Origin: an uncultured Oleispira sp.
GTDB taxonomy: Bacteria; Pseudomonadota; Gammaproteobacteria; Pseudomonadales; Oceanobacteraceae
DNA: 64,000 nucleotides
Direction: 5' to 3'
NCBI GenBank assembly: GCA_913019965.1
Contig: CAJVZR010000016.1
Span: forward strand, 1 to 64,000
Each line of letters begins with the position of its first letter. Positions within the stretch are counted from its first letter, which is position 1. Position numbers and translations under genes: made by a program. Shown one piece after another: positions 43,876-53,342 of the stretch. Below the pieces are notes generated by a model that was not told the origin of the DNA, did no database searches, and saw nothing but the letters and a program-made list of their open reading frames with translations.

Positions 43876-44538
43876 CTAAAAAATCTCGTCTAGATTATAA
43901 AACTCAGTATTTTTCAAAGGTATTTCTTGATGAATGTCGCTCATGGCCACTCGTGCCATTTTGGCCGCTACTTCTACGCCTTGAATAGGCCGATAGCGCT
44001 TAAAATACGGTACATGTGCTAATAACGGCATGACCTTGCCTGCCCAAAACTCTCCTGCTCTTTGCTTCTCTCGCTGACCTAATAATAAAGAAGGTCGGAA
44101 AATAACACAGCGCTCAAAACCTAATCCTAATACGTTATCTTCCAGCTCACCTTTCATTTTTAAATAAGGCGACAAACTACTACTGGATGCCGCACTAGAA
44201 GAGACGAGATAATAACGTTTAATGCCCGTTTGCTTTGCTATTTTCGCGGCTAAATATTGATAATCAAGATCAACAATTCTTTGTTGAGCAATGGTACCTG
44301 CTTGCTTTTTGGTCGTGCCTAAACACGAAAAGAATAAATCCGACGAATTAAAGTAGGCTTTTGCATCTTCTAATTTAGAAAAGTCGATCACATGATTTTC
44401 AAATTTTTCATGCTGAATATTCAACGGTCTACGAGTGAGAGTAACCACGCTAGCAATGTCTTTCTGTCTTACCAGTTCATCGACCAATGCTCTGCCAATT
44501 AACCCTGTCGCACCGATAATTATTGCTGTTTTATTCAT
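43876..44538 (-). CDS. TIP30/HTATIP2-like NAD(P)-binding epimerase-fold protein
   Basis: This 220-residue short-chain dehydrogenase of the extended/atypical NAD(P)-binding type has the Rossmann motif IIGATGLIGRALV at the N-terminus, LFSCLGTTKKQAG, and YYLVSSSAASSSSLSPYLKMKGELE with a Tyr-x-x-x-Lys-like pair (Y and K in SPYLKMKGE). It resembles the eukaryotic TIP30 group and bacterial oxidoreductases of unknown substrate. It stands between the export unit and the TonB receptor gene. Function is not assignable further. Confidence 0.85.
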   Translation of the reverse strand: MNKTAIIIGATGLIGRALVDELVRQKDIASVVTLTRRPLNIQHEKFENHVIDFSKLEDAKAYFNSSDLFFSCLGTTKKQAGTIAQQRIVDLDYQYLAAKIAKQTGIKRYYLVSSSAASSSSLSPYLKMKGELEDNVLGLGFERCVIFRPSLLLGQREKQRAGEFWAGKVMPLLAHVPYFKRYRPIQGVEVAAKMARVAMSDIHQEIPLKNTEFYNLDEIF

Positions 44539-44580
44539 AATCCCTACATTAGCTGGTCTTAATTAAAAAGTAAGAGAAAT

Positions 44581-46626
44581 TCAATTCCCGAACTTGATAT
44601 TAAACCCTAGCCAATAGACGGGTTCAAGACGATCTGTATAAAAGTGCTGACTCTCATTTTGATCGGATAAATTTTTAACCGCTAAATAACCCGACATGGC
44701 TTCATCATGTTGATAATTCAACGTCAGATTTGTATATAAAGCGGATGGAATCTTTTTAGTTCCTTGAGGTTGCTGTAAGACAAAACTATGTTCATGTAAA
44801 TAATTACTCAGCATATTCAGATTAATTTGAGACGTTAGAGCCCAGTTCAGATTAACCCCCGCAATATACTTAGGTGTTGCTTTATTATAATTATCTTCCG
44901 TTGCCGATCCATGCAATAAACTGGTTGCCTGATTATAGACTTCGGTATTTTGCCAAGTAATAAACGTATTTATATTCCAATCTTTTTCTTCATAAAGCCA
45001 ATTTAACGTCAATCCCTGTTGAACTGCATTTTGCGGCAAATTTTCTAGCGAGCGCTCCGTAATCGTGACACCATCAATAACAACGGGCTGCTGTATAGTA
45101 AAACTAGTGAACTGATCCATCTCACTCTGAAACACTTCTAATTCAATGAAGTTATTAAATTCAAGCTGATGCCTAAAACCCAGTTCGTAGGTGGTAATTC
45201 TAGTTAAACGTCCATTCTTATCGCCTTTCACATCAATTCGCTGACTCGGATCATTAGGGAAAGTAAACTCGATATCAATATATTGATTCACCATGAATGC
45301 TGAAGTAGATGAAGACTGAACTGATGCCCTTAGTGACGTGTCAAAAGAAAGCTGATACGTTGTCATGAACTGATAGTTTAACTCGTTATCTTCCGGAGCA
45401 TTAAAGTCGCTATAACTTAATGCTGAAATAAAGCGCCAATGGCGCTTAGGGTTAAATTCCATCCGTAACATGTAATTGGCTTCTAACAAGGTTCTTTGGC
45501 CACCAATAAATGAACCCTCATAAGTCGCTTTATACCAATCAACTCCGGGCTGAATGATCCACTTGGGGTATTTAATTTGATATGCCATGCTAACCTGTGA
45601 TATTTCAGTATCATAAGTGAAGTCAGGAAAACCCATCGTTTCTTGTTTACCAAAGTGATGACTAAAACGTGAACTAAATTCTCCATAATTTAGTTTTAAA
45701 TTAAAACCATCAGTATTCGACAGATTATCTGTCAATGGAATATCACCCGAATTGATATGAACTTTTTGCACATCAGACTCTTGATGAAATAATGTCAGAT
45801 CATAATTAAACAAATTCAGAGGATCATTATTCAGCGTTAACATAAATGAATGTTTATTAACGGCTTGCTCTGAGTCGTTATGCAGATTTGATCCCGATTC
45901 AATTTCCGCTAAATCTGAGTTCTGATATTCACGCTCTGTAAAATTAAAATAACGATTCTGGTAGCGATCTCTCTTTTCATTCAAACCACTAAACCTAATA
46001 TCAACCTCTGAAAAGCGCTTTTCAACAACGAGTTGAGCAACTTGGCTATTTTTAGTCCCTGCCATCATACTCGCTTTTATACTGCTATTATCCTGCGCTC
46101 TTTTAGTGAAGATATGAATCACACCGGTTACTGCATTAGCACCATAAAGAGAACTGACGGCACCTCGCACGACCTCGATACGCTCGACATCGTCGATGCT
46201 AATCGGCAAAGTATCCCAGAAAATGCCACCACTAAAATAATCAAATACAACTCGATTATCGATCATAATTAACGTCTTCCGACTATTCAGATTGCTAAGT
46301 GTCGCTCCATTAATTACGTTTTCAAATCCTCTAATATGAACTTCAAACTGACCATTTGTTTGCTCACGCACAATAACTCCCGGCACCATTTTCATCGCTT
46401 CCGCAATGGTCGTGACTCCTGCCTGTTGAATCTGTTTCGCGGTAATAATACTAATTGATAAAGGAGTAGAAAATAATTCTTCATCACGTTTTGATGAAGT
46501 CGATGATGATGTGCCACCAGCCTCTTCAGAATTGCCATAAAATAGCCCATCCGCTTGAACTGAAGATGTAATCAGTAACTGAAAAAACAGTAGGAATAAG
46601 GAGCACTTAAATAACTTAACGACCAT
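44581..46626 (-). CDS. TonB-dependent outer membrane receptor
   Basis: This outer membrane receptor starts, in my reading, at ATG 46626 (MVVKLFKCSLF), which gives 681 residues with a proper signal peptide ending VQADG; an upstream ATG inside the preceding gene would bury the signal. The plug domain is clear: SISIITAKQIQQAGVTTIAE, MVPGVIVREQ, IRGFENV and VERIEVVRGAVSSLYGANAV. A 22-stranded barrel follows. The substrate is unknown. The start overlaps the end of the solute-binding protein gene by 11 bases, so the two are coupled. Confidence 0.9.
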   Translation of the reverse strand: MVVKLFKCSLFLLFFQLLITSSVQADGLFYGNSEEAGGTSSSTSSKRDEELFSTPLSISIITAKQIQQAGVTTIAEAMKMVPGVIVREQTNGQFEVHIRGFENVINGATLSNLNSRKTLIMIDNRVVFDYFSGGIFWDTLPISIDDVERIEVVRGAVSSLYGANAVTGVIHIFTKRAQDNSSIKASMMAGTKNSQVAQLVVEKRFSEVDIRFSGLNEKRDRYQNRYFNFTEREYQNSDLAEIESGSNLHNDSEQAVNKHSFMLTLNNDPLNLFNYDLTLFHQESDVQKVHINSGDIPLTDNLSNTDGFNLKLNYGEFSSRFSHHFGKQETMGFPDFTYDTEISQVSMAYQIKYPKWIIQPGVDWYKATYEGSFIGGQRTLLEANYMLRMEFNPKRHWRFISALSYSDFNAPEDNELNYQFMTTYQLSFDTSLRASVQSSSTSAFMVNQYIDIEFTFPNDPSQRIDVKGDKNGRLTRITTYELGFRHQLEFNNFIELEVFQSEMDQFTSFTIQQPVVIDGVTITERSLENLPQNAVQQGLTLNWLYEEKDWNINTFITWQNTEVYNQATSLLHGSATEDNYNKATPKYIAGVNLNWALTSQINLNMLSNYLHEHSFVLQQPQGTKKIPSALYTNLTLNYQHDEAMSGYLAVKNLSDQNESQHFYTDRLEPVYWLGFNIKFGN

Positions 46627-47428
46627 TTGATTGCTCCATTTCTTGTGCAGCAACCGCTGAGTGATAATATTGAATAATCGCCTCAATACTACCATCATTT
46701 TTCATTCTGTTGATTTCATCGTTTAATTGTGCGATTTCGTCTTGGCAGTGGCTATTTTTGGAGTAAGCAATATAGAGCCCCTCTTTTGAAACGGCATTCG
46801 GTAAAGCTTCAACAATTGCAGTAAGATTATTTCTTTCTACCTCTATTAATCCAGTAGTCCAATAAAAAACCCCATAATCTAAGCGCCCACTAGCGACCAT
46901 CTGAAATACATTTTTAGGCGAGGGAGCATCATCAATGACCAAGTTATTAAATGCATAATCATCAGCCGCTTGACCTAAACTCATCCCTCTAACTTTGGCA
47001 CCATGCTTTCCTTTTAAATCACTAATATGACTATAATCAAAGCGACGGTCTTTGCGCACAAAAACTCGCAATTCCGCATAATGAACTGGGGTTGAAAAAA
47101 GAAATTGTTTTTCTCTTTGTTGGGTCTTCAAGGCTCCAGCAATAACATCCAAATTGCCATAACGGAGATTAAACAAGATTCGCTTCCAAGGTATGGAAGG
47201 CTTTAGATTAATTTCTAGACCCGAGCGTTCCGCAGCACGAGAGACTATATCCCCCATAATTCCGAGTCTATTTGGGTTCTGACGCGCAAAATAAGGATAC
47301 CAACCATCTGCCCCATTGACAGATAAACTGTCACAGCTTGATGCGAAGCCCGTACTATTAATATTGCATAGAACAATAAACAATATTAATTTGTTATAGC
47401 TACTTCTAAAAGGCATATTAGGAATCAT
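46616..47428 (-). CDS. Periplasmic solute-binding protein (SBP_bac_3 type)
   Basis: This 270-residue secreted protein has a signal peptide (KLILFIVLCNINSTGFASS) and the bilobed fold of family 3 amino-acid-binding proteins, with IMGDIVSRAAERSGLEINL, NLRYGNLDVIAGALKTQQR, LFSTPVHYAELRVFVRK and the hinge region SGRLDYGVF. No ABC permease or ATPase gene accompanies it. It is joined by overlap to a TonB-dependent receptor, so both may serve one outer membrane or periplasmic uptake or sensing path. Ligand unknown. Confidence 0.87.
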   Translation of the reverse strand: MIPNMPFRSSYNKLILFIVLCNINSTGFASSCDSLSVNGADGWYPYFARQNPNRLGIMGDIVSRAAERSGLEINLKPSIPWKRILFNLRYGNLDVIAGALKTQQREKQFLFSTPVHYAELRVFVRKDRRFDYSHISDLKGKHGAKVRGMSLGQAADDYAFNNLVIDDAPSPKNVFQMVASGRLDYGVFYWTTGLIEVERNNLTAIVEALPNAVSKEGLYIAYSKNSHCQDEIAQLNDEINRMKNDGSIEAIIQYYHSAVAAQEMEQSNGR

Positions 47429-47558
47429 TAGCGACCAATTAATCTACATTATAGTGCAGATACCTAGTTGCGCTGGGCTAATGAAGTTAAATAGAGCTGT
47501 CCCTCAGACTATTGACGGAGGGACTTGTAGACAAGCGATAGAGATTTATAAAGAACGA

Positions 47559-48806
47559 TTAAAATTGGTAGTTTAACGAGAATGAGGTCGCAATAGCACT
47601 GCTTTGATAACGACCTTGAGGACTGTCTAATAACTCATCTTCAATCGGCGCTTCAATATTGGCCGATCCTAATTGCGCATATTCAAGACCAAAGGCTAGC
47701 TGAACATCATCGTGAACCTGATACAAAGAACCTAATGTGTAGCGCTTAATATCATCTAGGGGTAAATCTGCGCTGCGATGCTCATCACTGACAACACTCT
47801 CATCGTAAGAAAAACCCGCTTGCAACGTTAGCTTGTCATTGAGTTTATAGTGAGTACCGACCGCATAGCGATTGGCATCCTGCCAGTTTCGATGAACTTC
47901 TAATACTATGGGTGCCTCTCCTAAACCGGTAGCGACAATATCTGTTTGCTCAAACTCACTGTAGAAAGTACGTCCGAGATCCCACATCATAGCCCATTCG
48001 TTATTCATTTCATGATAACCACTGAGGACGATATTAGAAGCATTCTCCCAGTTTAATTCGGCGTCTAATGTATCGTCTAATTGAATTGCACGACCATCGG
48101 TGAAAATGTCAGCGTCACCTTCTAAATCGGTATCTGTGCCAGAACGATATACAAGACCTACCCTGTGCTGGCTATTAAACTCATACAAGCCACCAAGGGT
48201 CCAGCCATAATCAATACCTTCAGCTTCTAATGATAAGTCAGCCTGTTGAGACACAGGACCAATCGCTAATGTCGGAGAAAGGTCCTGATAAACTTGAGTA
48301 TGGTTAACGGTTATGCCGCCACCAAACGATAGCTGATCATTCAAACGATAAGACAGAGAAGGCATTGCTTGCAAAGTGTGCATACCACTTTTAGTCACCA
48401 CATTTTCTCCAGCCCAGTCGGAATCATAGGCGATATCACTGCCATAAGGCACAACTAAAGAAAACCCCATTTTGATGTCATCTGACAGACTATGAACATA
48501 AGAGAAAGACGGTAAAATAACGCGACCTCCCGCATTGCCACCACTGCTTTCTTCTGAATTCGTCGCATCAAACTGAATATCTGTCTCGGCGGTAATCAGT
48601 CCAAAGCCTAAGTGATTGCCTTCTAACAAAGTCATCGACGCAGGGTTCGCCCAAGCAGAACCTGCACCTTCTCCCAAAGCGGCATGACCAGCACCGGCAG
48701 TGCCAAAATTGGGAGAGCCTGGCATCAACTGTAAACCCGCCGCTTGAACAGAGCTCAAGACAGATGTTGATAAAACGATTGCTGTGGATAGCTGTGTTAA
48801 TTTCAT
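47559..48806 (-). CDS. FadL/OmpP1/TodX family outer membrane porin
   Basis: This 415-residue outer membrane protein has a signal peptide ending VQAAG and the FadL family N-terminal hatch sequence (GSPNFGTAGAGHAALGEGAG, ANPASM). The barrel strands end with SFSLNYQF. Family members transport long-chain fatty acids or hydrophobic organic compounds. It is divergent from a CrtI-like FAD oxidoreductase, sharing a 272-base intergenic region with a marked palindromic operator. A role in hydrophobic substrate uptake is plausible for an Oceanospirillales-like organism. Confidence 0.92.
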   Translation of the reverse strand: MKLTQLSTAIVLSTSVLSSVQAAGLQLMPGSPNFGTAGAGHAALGEGAGSAWANPASMTLLEGNHLGFGLITAETDIQFDATNSEESSGGNAGGRVILPSFSYVHSLSDDIKMGFSLVVPYGSDIAYDSDWAGENVVTKSGMHTLQAMPSLSYRLNDQLSFGGGITVNHTQVYQDLSPTLAIGPVSQQADLSLEAEGIDYGWTLGGLYEFNSQHRVGLVYRSGTDTDLEGDADIFTDGRAIQLDDTLDAELNWENASNIVLSGYHEMNNEWAMMWDLGRTFYSEFEQTDIVATGLGEAPIVLEVHRNWQDANRYAVGTHYKLNDKLTLQAGFSYDESVVSDEHRSADLPLDDIKRYTLGSLYQVHDDVQLAFGLEYAQLGSANIEAPIEDELLDSPQGRYQSSAIATSFSLNYQF

Positions 48807-48965
48807 AATTCACCTTGTTTTGTATTTATTTGGAATTTGAAATTAATCTACCGATTGCTTCCCCTGTTGAATAATGACTTCGCAGACTAGCCGCTATTCC
48901 TCCTGAGCACATGAGCACTACCACCACTTCTACCCTCACCTTCACATTCTTCAGCACTTTCGCTA

Positions 48966-49020
48966 TTGACAAGCCTAACTCAGGCAGCGTATCTTTATGA
49001 TGTAAAGTTTACACTGTAAA
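48966..49020 (+). promoter_or_regulatory. Promoter with three-half-site TGTAAA operator before the FAD oxidoreductase gene
   Basis: TTGACA (48966-48971), 18 bases, and TATCTT (48990-48995) form a plausible promoter. Just after it TGTAAA (49001-49006), G, TTTACA (49008-49013), C, TGTAAA (49015-49020) make two overlapping perfect 13-base palindromes that share the middle half-site. The operator would cover the transcription start, as for a TetR-type repressor. The TetR gene at 51885 is the nearest candidate. Confidence 0.65.
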
Positions 49021-49078
49021 GACTAAAGTAATGCCCTACAGTGTGCTAAAAATAATAACAATCAGAGCCGAGGCTTAT

Positions 49079-50635
49079 ATGACTGATTTTGATGCCATTG
49101 TGATTGGCGCAGGGAACGCGGGCTTAACCGCCGCAACGGCCTTGCAAAGAGGAGGTGCACGCACCTTACTACTAGAGCGACATAATATTCCCGGTGGTTG
49201 TGCAACCTCGTTTATTCGCGGAGAATTTGAATTCGAAGTCGCCTTACACCAGCTCAGTGGCATGGGGACCGAAAAGAGCCCCTTTATCATGCGTAAGATA
49301 TTCACCGACCTTGGCATCATGGATCAGCTGAATGTAGTCGAAGAGCGTGAACTGTATCGTGTCGTCTTACCCTCTATTGAAAATAAAGACCATGAAATTG
49401 ATGTCACTCTACCCGCCAATATAAAGGCGCTAAAGAAGACTCTTATCGCTCACTACCCCGACGAAAGTGAGAATATCGAAGCCTATCTGACCTTATGCGA
49501 AAAGCTCTCTCTCGAGTGCTTCATGATGCTGCCCCGCGCACAGAAAACCGGTGACCAAACCGTACTTGAATCGACCTGCCCGCTTTATATTCAATACGGC
49601 CTTACGCCCTCGAAAGATGTTCTCAATGAGTTCTTCACTAATAAAGATTTAAAGGCCGTTATCGCCGCCTATTGGTGTTACATCGGCCTGCCACCAAAAG
49701 ACATTCCTTTTTGTGACCTCGCAGTGATGATTTACGCCTACGCCGCCTTTAAACCGTGTCATGTACAAGGCGGGTCACAGGCTATTTCCAGCGCGTTATT
49801 AGAATCCTTCTTAGCCGCTGGGGGTAAAGTATTATTCAATACCGGCGCGGAAAAAATTCTCAGTGAAGATAACCAAGTTAAAGCGGTACAAACTGAACAT
49901 GGGGATATTTTTAGTTGTGAACACGTTATTTCTAATACCAGCCCACTGCATACATTCAACGAATTATTAGATATCCCAACCCCACAGCAAGCTTCTGACG
50001 ATATGAAGTCTCGTCGCTTAGGCACCTCGGCATTCGTATTGTATTTAGGTTTAGATTGCACCCCAGAAGAACTCGGAGTGACCGCCGCTTCAAACTTCAT
50101 CATCGATGATCGAGATGAAGAAGTCGCTTTTGAAACCATGCAAGGCATTGTCGACCCGACACATACTATGCTGACCTGCTATAACCATGATGATCCAACG
50201 TTTGCCCCGCCAGGAAAATCTTCAATTTCATTACTTTGCCTGCAATATAGCCAAGCGTGGCAAGACCTTCCGGTAGAAGAATACGCTCAAGCGAAATATG
50301 ACTTTGCCGACAAACTGATTGATCATGCAGAACGGGTTTTCCCTAACATTCGTAAAAATATCGAAGAAGTCGAAGTCGCGACGCCATTAACCATGATGCG
50401 CTATTTAAATACCCCAGGGGGTGCCATCTACGGTTTCCAACAAAATACCCAAGACGCTGCGATGTTCCGCGAACGCATTAATGCCATTCAAGGTCTACAC
50501 ATGGCCGGTAGTTGGAATGGTATGGGGGGCTTTCAGCCAACTTACATGATAGGCGAAAGCACAGCCAGAGCCGTTTTGAAGAAATTAAAAAATACCCAGT
50601 CAGAAATAAAACAGCAGGAGTTGTCCCATGCCTAA
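49079..50635 (+). CDS. FAD-dependent oxidoreductase, phytoene desaturase/retinol saturase-like
   Basis: This 518-residue flavoprotein starts at ATG 49079 (preceded by GAGG) with the dinucleotide motif DAIVIGAGNAGLTAATAL and ERHNIPGGCATSF, typical of the CrtI/retinol saturase group. The C-terminal FAD motif is NAIQGLHMAGSWNGMGGFQP. Family members desaturate, saturate or isomerise polyene or long-chain lipids. The stop region overlaps the start of the ferredoxin-reductase-like gene by eight bases, so electrons may be exchanged between the products. The actual substrate is unknown; no other carotenoid genes lie in the window. Confidence 0.85.
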   Translation: MTDFDAIVIGAGNAGLTAATALQRGGARTLLLERHNIPGGCATSFIRGEFEFEVALHQLSGMGTEKSPFIMRKIFTDLGIMDQLNVVEERELYRVVLPSIENKDHEIDVTLPANIKALKKTLIAHYPDESENIEAYLTLCEKLSLECFMMLPRAQKTGDQTVLESTCPLYIQYGLTPSKDVLNEFFTNKDLKAVIAAYWCYIGLPPKDIPFCDLAVMIYAYAAFKPCHVQGGSQAISSALLESFLAAGGKVLFNTGAEKILSEDNQVKAVQTEHGDIFSCEHVISNTSPLHTFNELLDIPTPQQASDDMKSRRLGTSAFVLYLGLDCTPEELGVTAASNFIIDDRDEEVAFETMQGIVDPTHTMLTCYNHDDPTFAPPGKSSISLLCLQYSQAWQDLPVEEYAQAKYDFADKLIDHAERVFPNIRKNIEEVEVATPLTMMRYLNTPGGAIYGFQQNTQDAAMFRERINAIQGLHMAGSWNGMGGFQPTYMIGESTARAVLKKLKNTQSEIKQQELSHA

Positions 50636-51842
50636 TTCCTCAAGCGCAAAAAATAATATCTTACATGCCGTCAAAGGCTATCAAGAAGCCCTAGACCATC
50701 AGCAAGAGTTGATTAAAACCGGGACTGATTTTAACGAGCAAAAGGGGCAGGTCGCCAATACCATCGCTACCCTGCATCCAAAGCGCTTACAACTGGTTGT
50801 GAGTGAAGTAATAGAAGATACAGCCAGTACTAAAACCCTACGTTTTAAGGCTGAGGGCATTGTCTTACCGCCGTTTCAAGCGGGACAGTACATTAATTTA
50901 TTCGTTAATATCGAGGGTACCGAAACCGCACGCCCTTATGCAATTTCCTCTGCGCCGCAGCAAAGGGGTTATTATGATCTAACCATTAAACGCGTCGCCG
51001 ATGGCTATGTGTCTCATTATTTATTAGATGATGTTAAGGCCGGAGATCGCTTTCAAAGCACAGGCCCAATGGGAACTTTTTATCATAATCCATTATTCCA
51101 TGGTGATGATCTTGTTTTCTTAGCCGGGGGCTCCGGCATCGCTCCAGCACGCAGCATGATCATTAATATGATTGAAAATACACTCACTCATAGAAAAGCT
51201 GCGCAAAAACTGCATCTAGTTTATGCCTCCAGTTATGAAGCCGATGTGATCTATGAGAATGAATTAAAACAATTAGAAAAAGAGCACGATTTTTTAACCA
51301 TTACTTGGTTAATTTCAAGACCGACAGAAAAATATACCGGACGCACAGGACATGTGAATGCCGAGTTATTAACCGAGCTATTAGGCAGTGATTTAGAGAA
51401 GCTGCAAAGAAAGATGTTTTATATTTGCGGTCCAACCAGCTTCCATGATTTTTGTGCGCAACAGCTTGAACAATTGAAAGTTAAAGCGAGACGAGTTCGT
51501 ATTGAATGCAATGGTCCACCAAAGCACCCAGAAACCCTTACTGGCTGGCCGCAAGATTTAATCGCCAGCGACAAGGTTTCTGTCACCATTAACAAGGCAG
51601 ATGGAACTCAAGGGCAATTTGAAGCACGCGTCGATGAGCCGCTACTGAACAGCATGGAACGTAATGGCTATAGCGCCGAAAATGCGTGTCGTTCTGGGGA
51701 ATGTAGTTTGTGCCGTGTGAAAGTCGTTAAAGGTTCGGTATTTAATCCACAAGAAGCTAGATTACGCTCCACCGATGAAGCCTATGGCTGGTGCCACTCT
51801 TGTGTCGCCTTCCCGACCAGTGATATTGAAATCATGGTTTAA
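50628..51842 (+). CDS. Ferredoxin-NAD(P) reductase with C-terminal [2Fe-2S] domain
   Basis: This 404-residue electron-transfer protein has an FAD domain (RPYAISSAP, GYYDLTIKRV), an NAD(P) domain with LVFLAGGSGIAPARSM and FYICGPTSFHD, and a plant-type [2Fe-2S] domain at about residues 315-404 with CRSGECSLC and later GWCHSC. The first 55 residues are a helical extension that I do not recognise. The gene overlaps the CrtI-like gene by eight bases and should be its redox partner. It is convergent with the TetR gene. Confidence 0.9.
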   Translation: MPNSSSAKNNILHAVKGYQEALDHQQELIKTGTDFNEQKGQVANTIATLHPKRLQLVVSEVIEDTASTKTLRFKAEGIVLPPFQAGQYINLFVNIEGTETARPYAISSAPQQRGYYDLTIKRVADGYVSHYLLDDVKAGDRFQSTGPMGTFYHNPLFHGDDLVFLAGGSGIAPARSMIINMIENTLTHRKAAQKLHLVYASSYEADVIYENELKQLEKEHDFLTITWLISRPTEKYTGRTGHVNAELLTELLGSDLEKLQRKMFYICGPTSFHDFCAQQLEQLKVKARRVRIECNGPPKHPETLTGWPQDLIASDKVSVTINKADGTQGQFEARVDEPLLNSMERNGYSAENACRSGECSLCRVKVVKGSVFNPQEARLRSTDEAYGWCHSCVAFPTSDIEIMV

Positions 51843-51884
51843 ACTAATCCGTTACGATCGGCCAAGATACTAGCCTTTAAGAGG

Positions 51885-52517
51885 CTAGTCTTGAAGAAAT
51901 TGATCGGAGATTGGCGTGGCCGCAGCTAAGAAGCGTTTAAAACTGGTACCTTCAGGTACTTGAATATGACCTTCAATAATCAGTGCGGCCATTCCGTGAA
52001 CCATAGACCAAGCGCCTAAGGCCTGAGCTTTGACTTTAGCCTTATCATCACCACGTAACGCAAACGCTTCACGCAATAAAATAAATGGCTTCTTACTGCT
52101 CTCTAAAAAGGAGCTGCTAACCGCATCATCAGACACTTCTTTTTTATTCTTACGCCCTGTCGTTTCCACCTGACCTAACATCAAACGATAAAGCTGAGGA
52201 TTAGACGTCGCAAACTCTAAATAGCTTGCGCCATACGCTAATACCAATTCCCCTGGGGTTAAACTTTTCTTGGCTTTTGATTCAATCGCAACCGCTTCCA
52301 TCGTATCAGCCATCAATACGAAACCTGCTTCGGCAATACTTTTAATCAGTTCTTTTTTATTTTTGAAGTGGGCATAAGGGGCCATATGAGAGACCCCAAC
52401 TTCTGCAGCAATCGCTCTAAGGGATAAAGCATCTGCACCATCACGCAGTAATATGGCATTTGCGGCGGCGATCAAAGAGGCCTTTAAATCACCGTGATGG
52501 TATTGTTTTGTGCTCAT
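51885..52517 (-). CDS. TetR/AcrR family regulator
   Basis: This 210-residue TetR repressor has the helix-turn-helix LSLRAIAAEVGVSHMAPYAH followed by FKNKKELI, and a C-terminal ligand domain of the WHG/TetR_C_33 type. It is convergent with the reductase gene. The operator with three TGTAAA half-sites in front of the CrtI-like gene is a likely target, although no such half-site is seen in front of the TetR gene itself. It may respond to a fatty or aromatic ligand; this is inference. Confidence 0.9.
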   Translation of the reverse strand: MSTKQYHHGDLKASLIAAANAILLRDGADALSLRAIAAEVGVSHMAPYAHFKNKKELIKSIAEAGFVLMADTMEAVAIESKAKKSLTPGELVLAYGASYLEFATSNPQLYRLMLGQVETTGRKNKKEVSDDAVSSSFLESSKKPFILLREAFALRGDDKAKVKAQALGAWSMVHGMAALIIEGHIQVPEGTSFKRFLAAATPISDQFLQD

Positions 52518-52576
52518 AAAGCCGTTGAATCCGATTAAATAGGGTCAAAATTGAGCTCAATAGTATAAAGAAATGA

Positions 52577-53314
52577 CTAGCTGTTATCTAGCGCAATCCC
52601 TACGTTGAGAGCTTCGAACCAATCCATGAACTGACCCACTTCTTTGCCGCGAAAGATCCGACCGTGTTGGGGTAGCATCATTTCAATGTCTAATTTACGC
52701 ACCCGATTCAACCAATGGGCTTTCGCTTCGTTACTCGGCATCCAGCGTTGATGGAAGAATCTCATCTTGTCACAATGAGTGTCAAAGTTTTCAATAAATA
52801 ACGAACTGTCTTGGGGCTCTAATGCTGCACCGATATCACCGGAAAATAAAATCTTTGCAACCGGATCATAAACATGAAAATTGGCTGATGAATGCAAATA
52901 ATGGGCAGGGATAAACTGCAATACCGTCTCCCCAATTTTTAACTCACCTCCGCCATCTTCAATGCCACAAAATTCAATATTTTCACAACCAAAGTGGCGA
53001 ATAAAGCCTTCCCACAATCCTGGAGTATAAAGTTTGGCATGAGGAATGACCTGATCCCACATACCCAGTGAAGAAATGATATCGGGGTCTTGATGGGAAG
53101 CAAATAAGTGCGTCACTTGTTCAATCGGTATGAACTTTAATATCGTCGAAAGCATAGAAGAGAATATTTCAATTCCGCCTGGGTCCAATACCAAAGACTC
53201 TTTACCACTCACTACCATATATTGGTTAGTATCAATAATTTTATCGGGCTTATCTGGATCGCGTGCAAACACATACCACTGGTGTTTATCATCAAATAAT
53301 AATTTAGCTTCCAT
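52577..53314 (-). CDS. Metallo-beta-lactamase-fold protein, flavodiiron/ODP-like
   Basis: This 245-residue protein is a stand-alone metallo-beta-lactamase-fold domain of the flavodiiron (ODP) type, without flavodoxin. Diiron ligands fit the pattern H74-x-D76-x-D78, H138, D160 and H217, with Asp76 in the place usually taken by Glu and no histidine directly after D78. ODP domains bind oxygen at a non-heme diiron site and some act as oxygen sensors. It follows a small coiled-coil gene by 28 bases. An oxygen- or redox-sensing role is inferred from the fold. Confidence 0.82.
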   Translation of the reverse strand: MEAKLLFDDKHQWYVFARDPDKPDKIIDTNQYMVVSGKESLVLDPGGIEIFSSMLSTILKFIPIEQVTHLFASHQDPDIISSLGMWDQVIPHAKLYTPGLWEGFIRHFGCENIEFCGIEDGGGELKIGETVLQFIPAHYLHSSANFHVYDPVAKILFSGDIGAALEPQDSSLFIENFDTHCDKMRFFHQRWMPSNEAKAHWLNRVRKLDIEMMLPQHGRIFRGKEVGQFMDWFEALNVGIALDNS

Positions 53315-53342
53315 TTTTCATTCCTTGCTTAAGAGCTTCCTC

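Noticed and set aside
49031-49078. Longer start of the CrtI-like protein
   Set aside because: The extra residues precede the flavin motif without similarity and include no ribosome-binding site; ATG 49079 has GAGG and begins right at the flavin motif.
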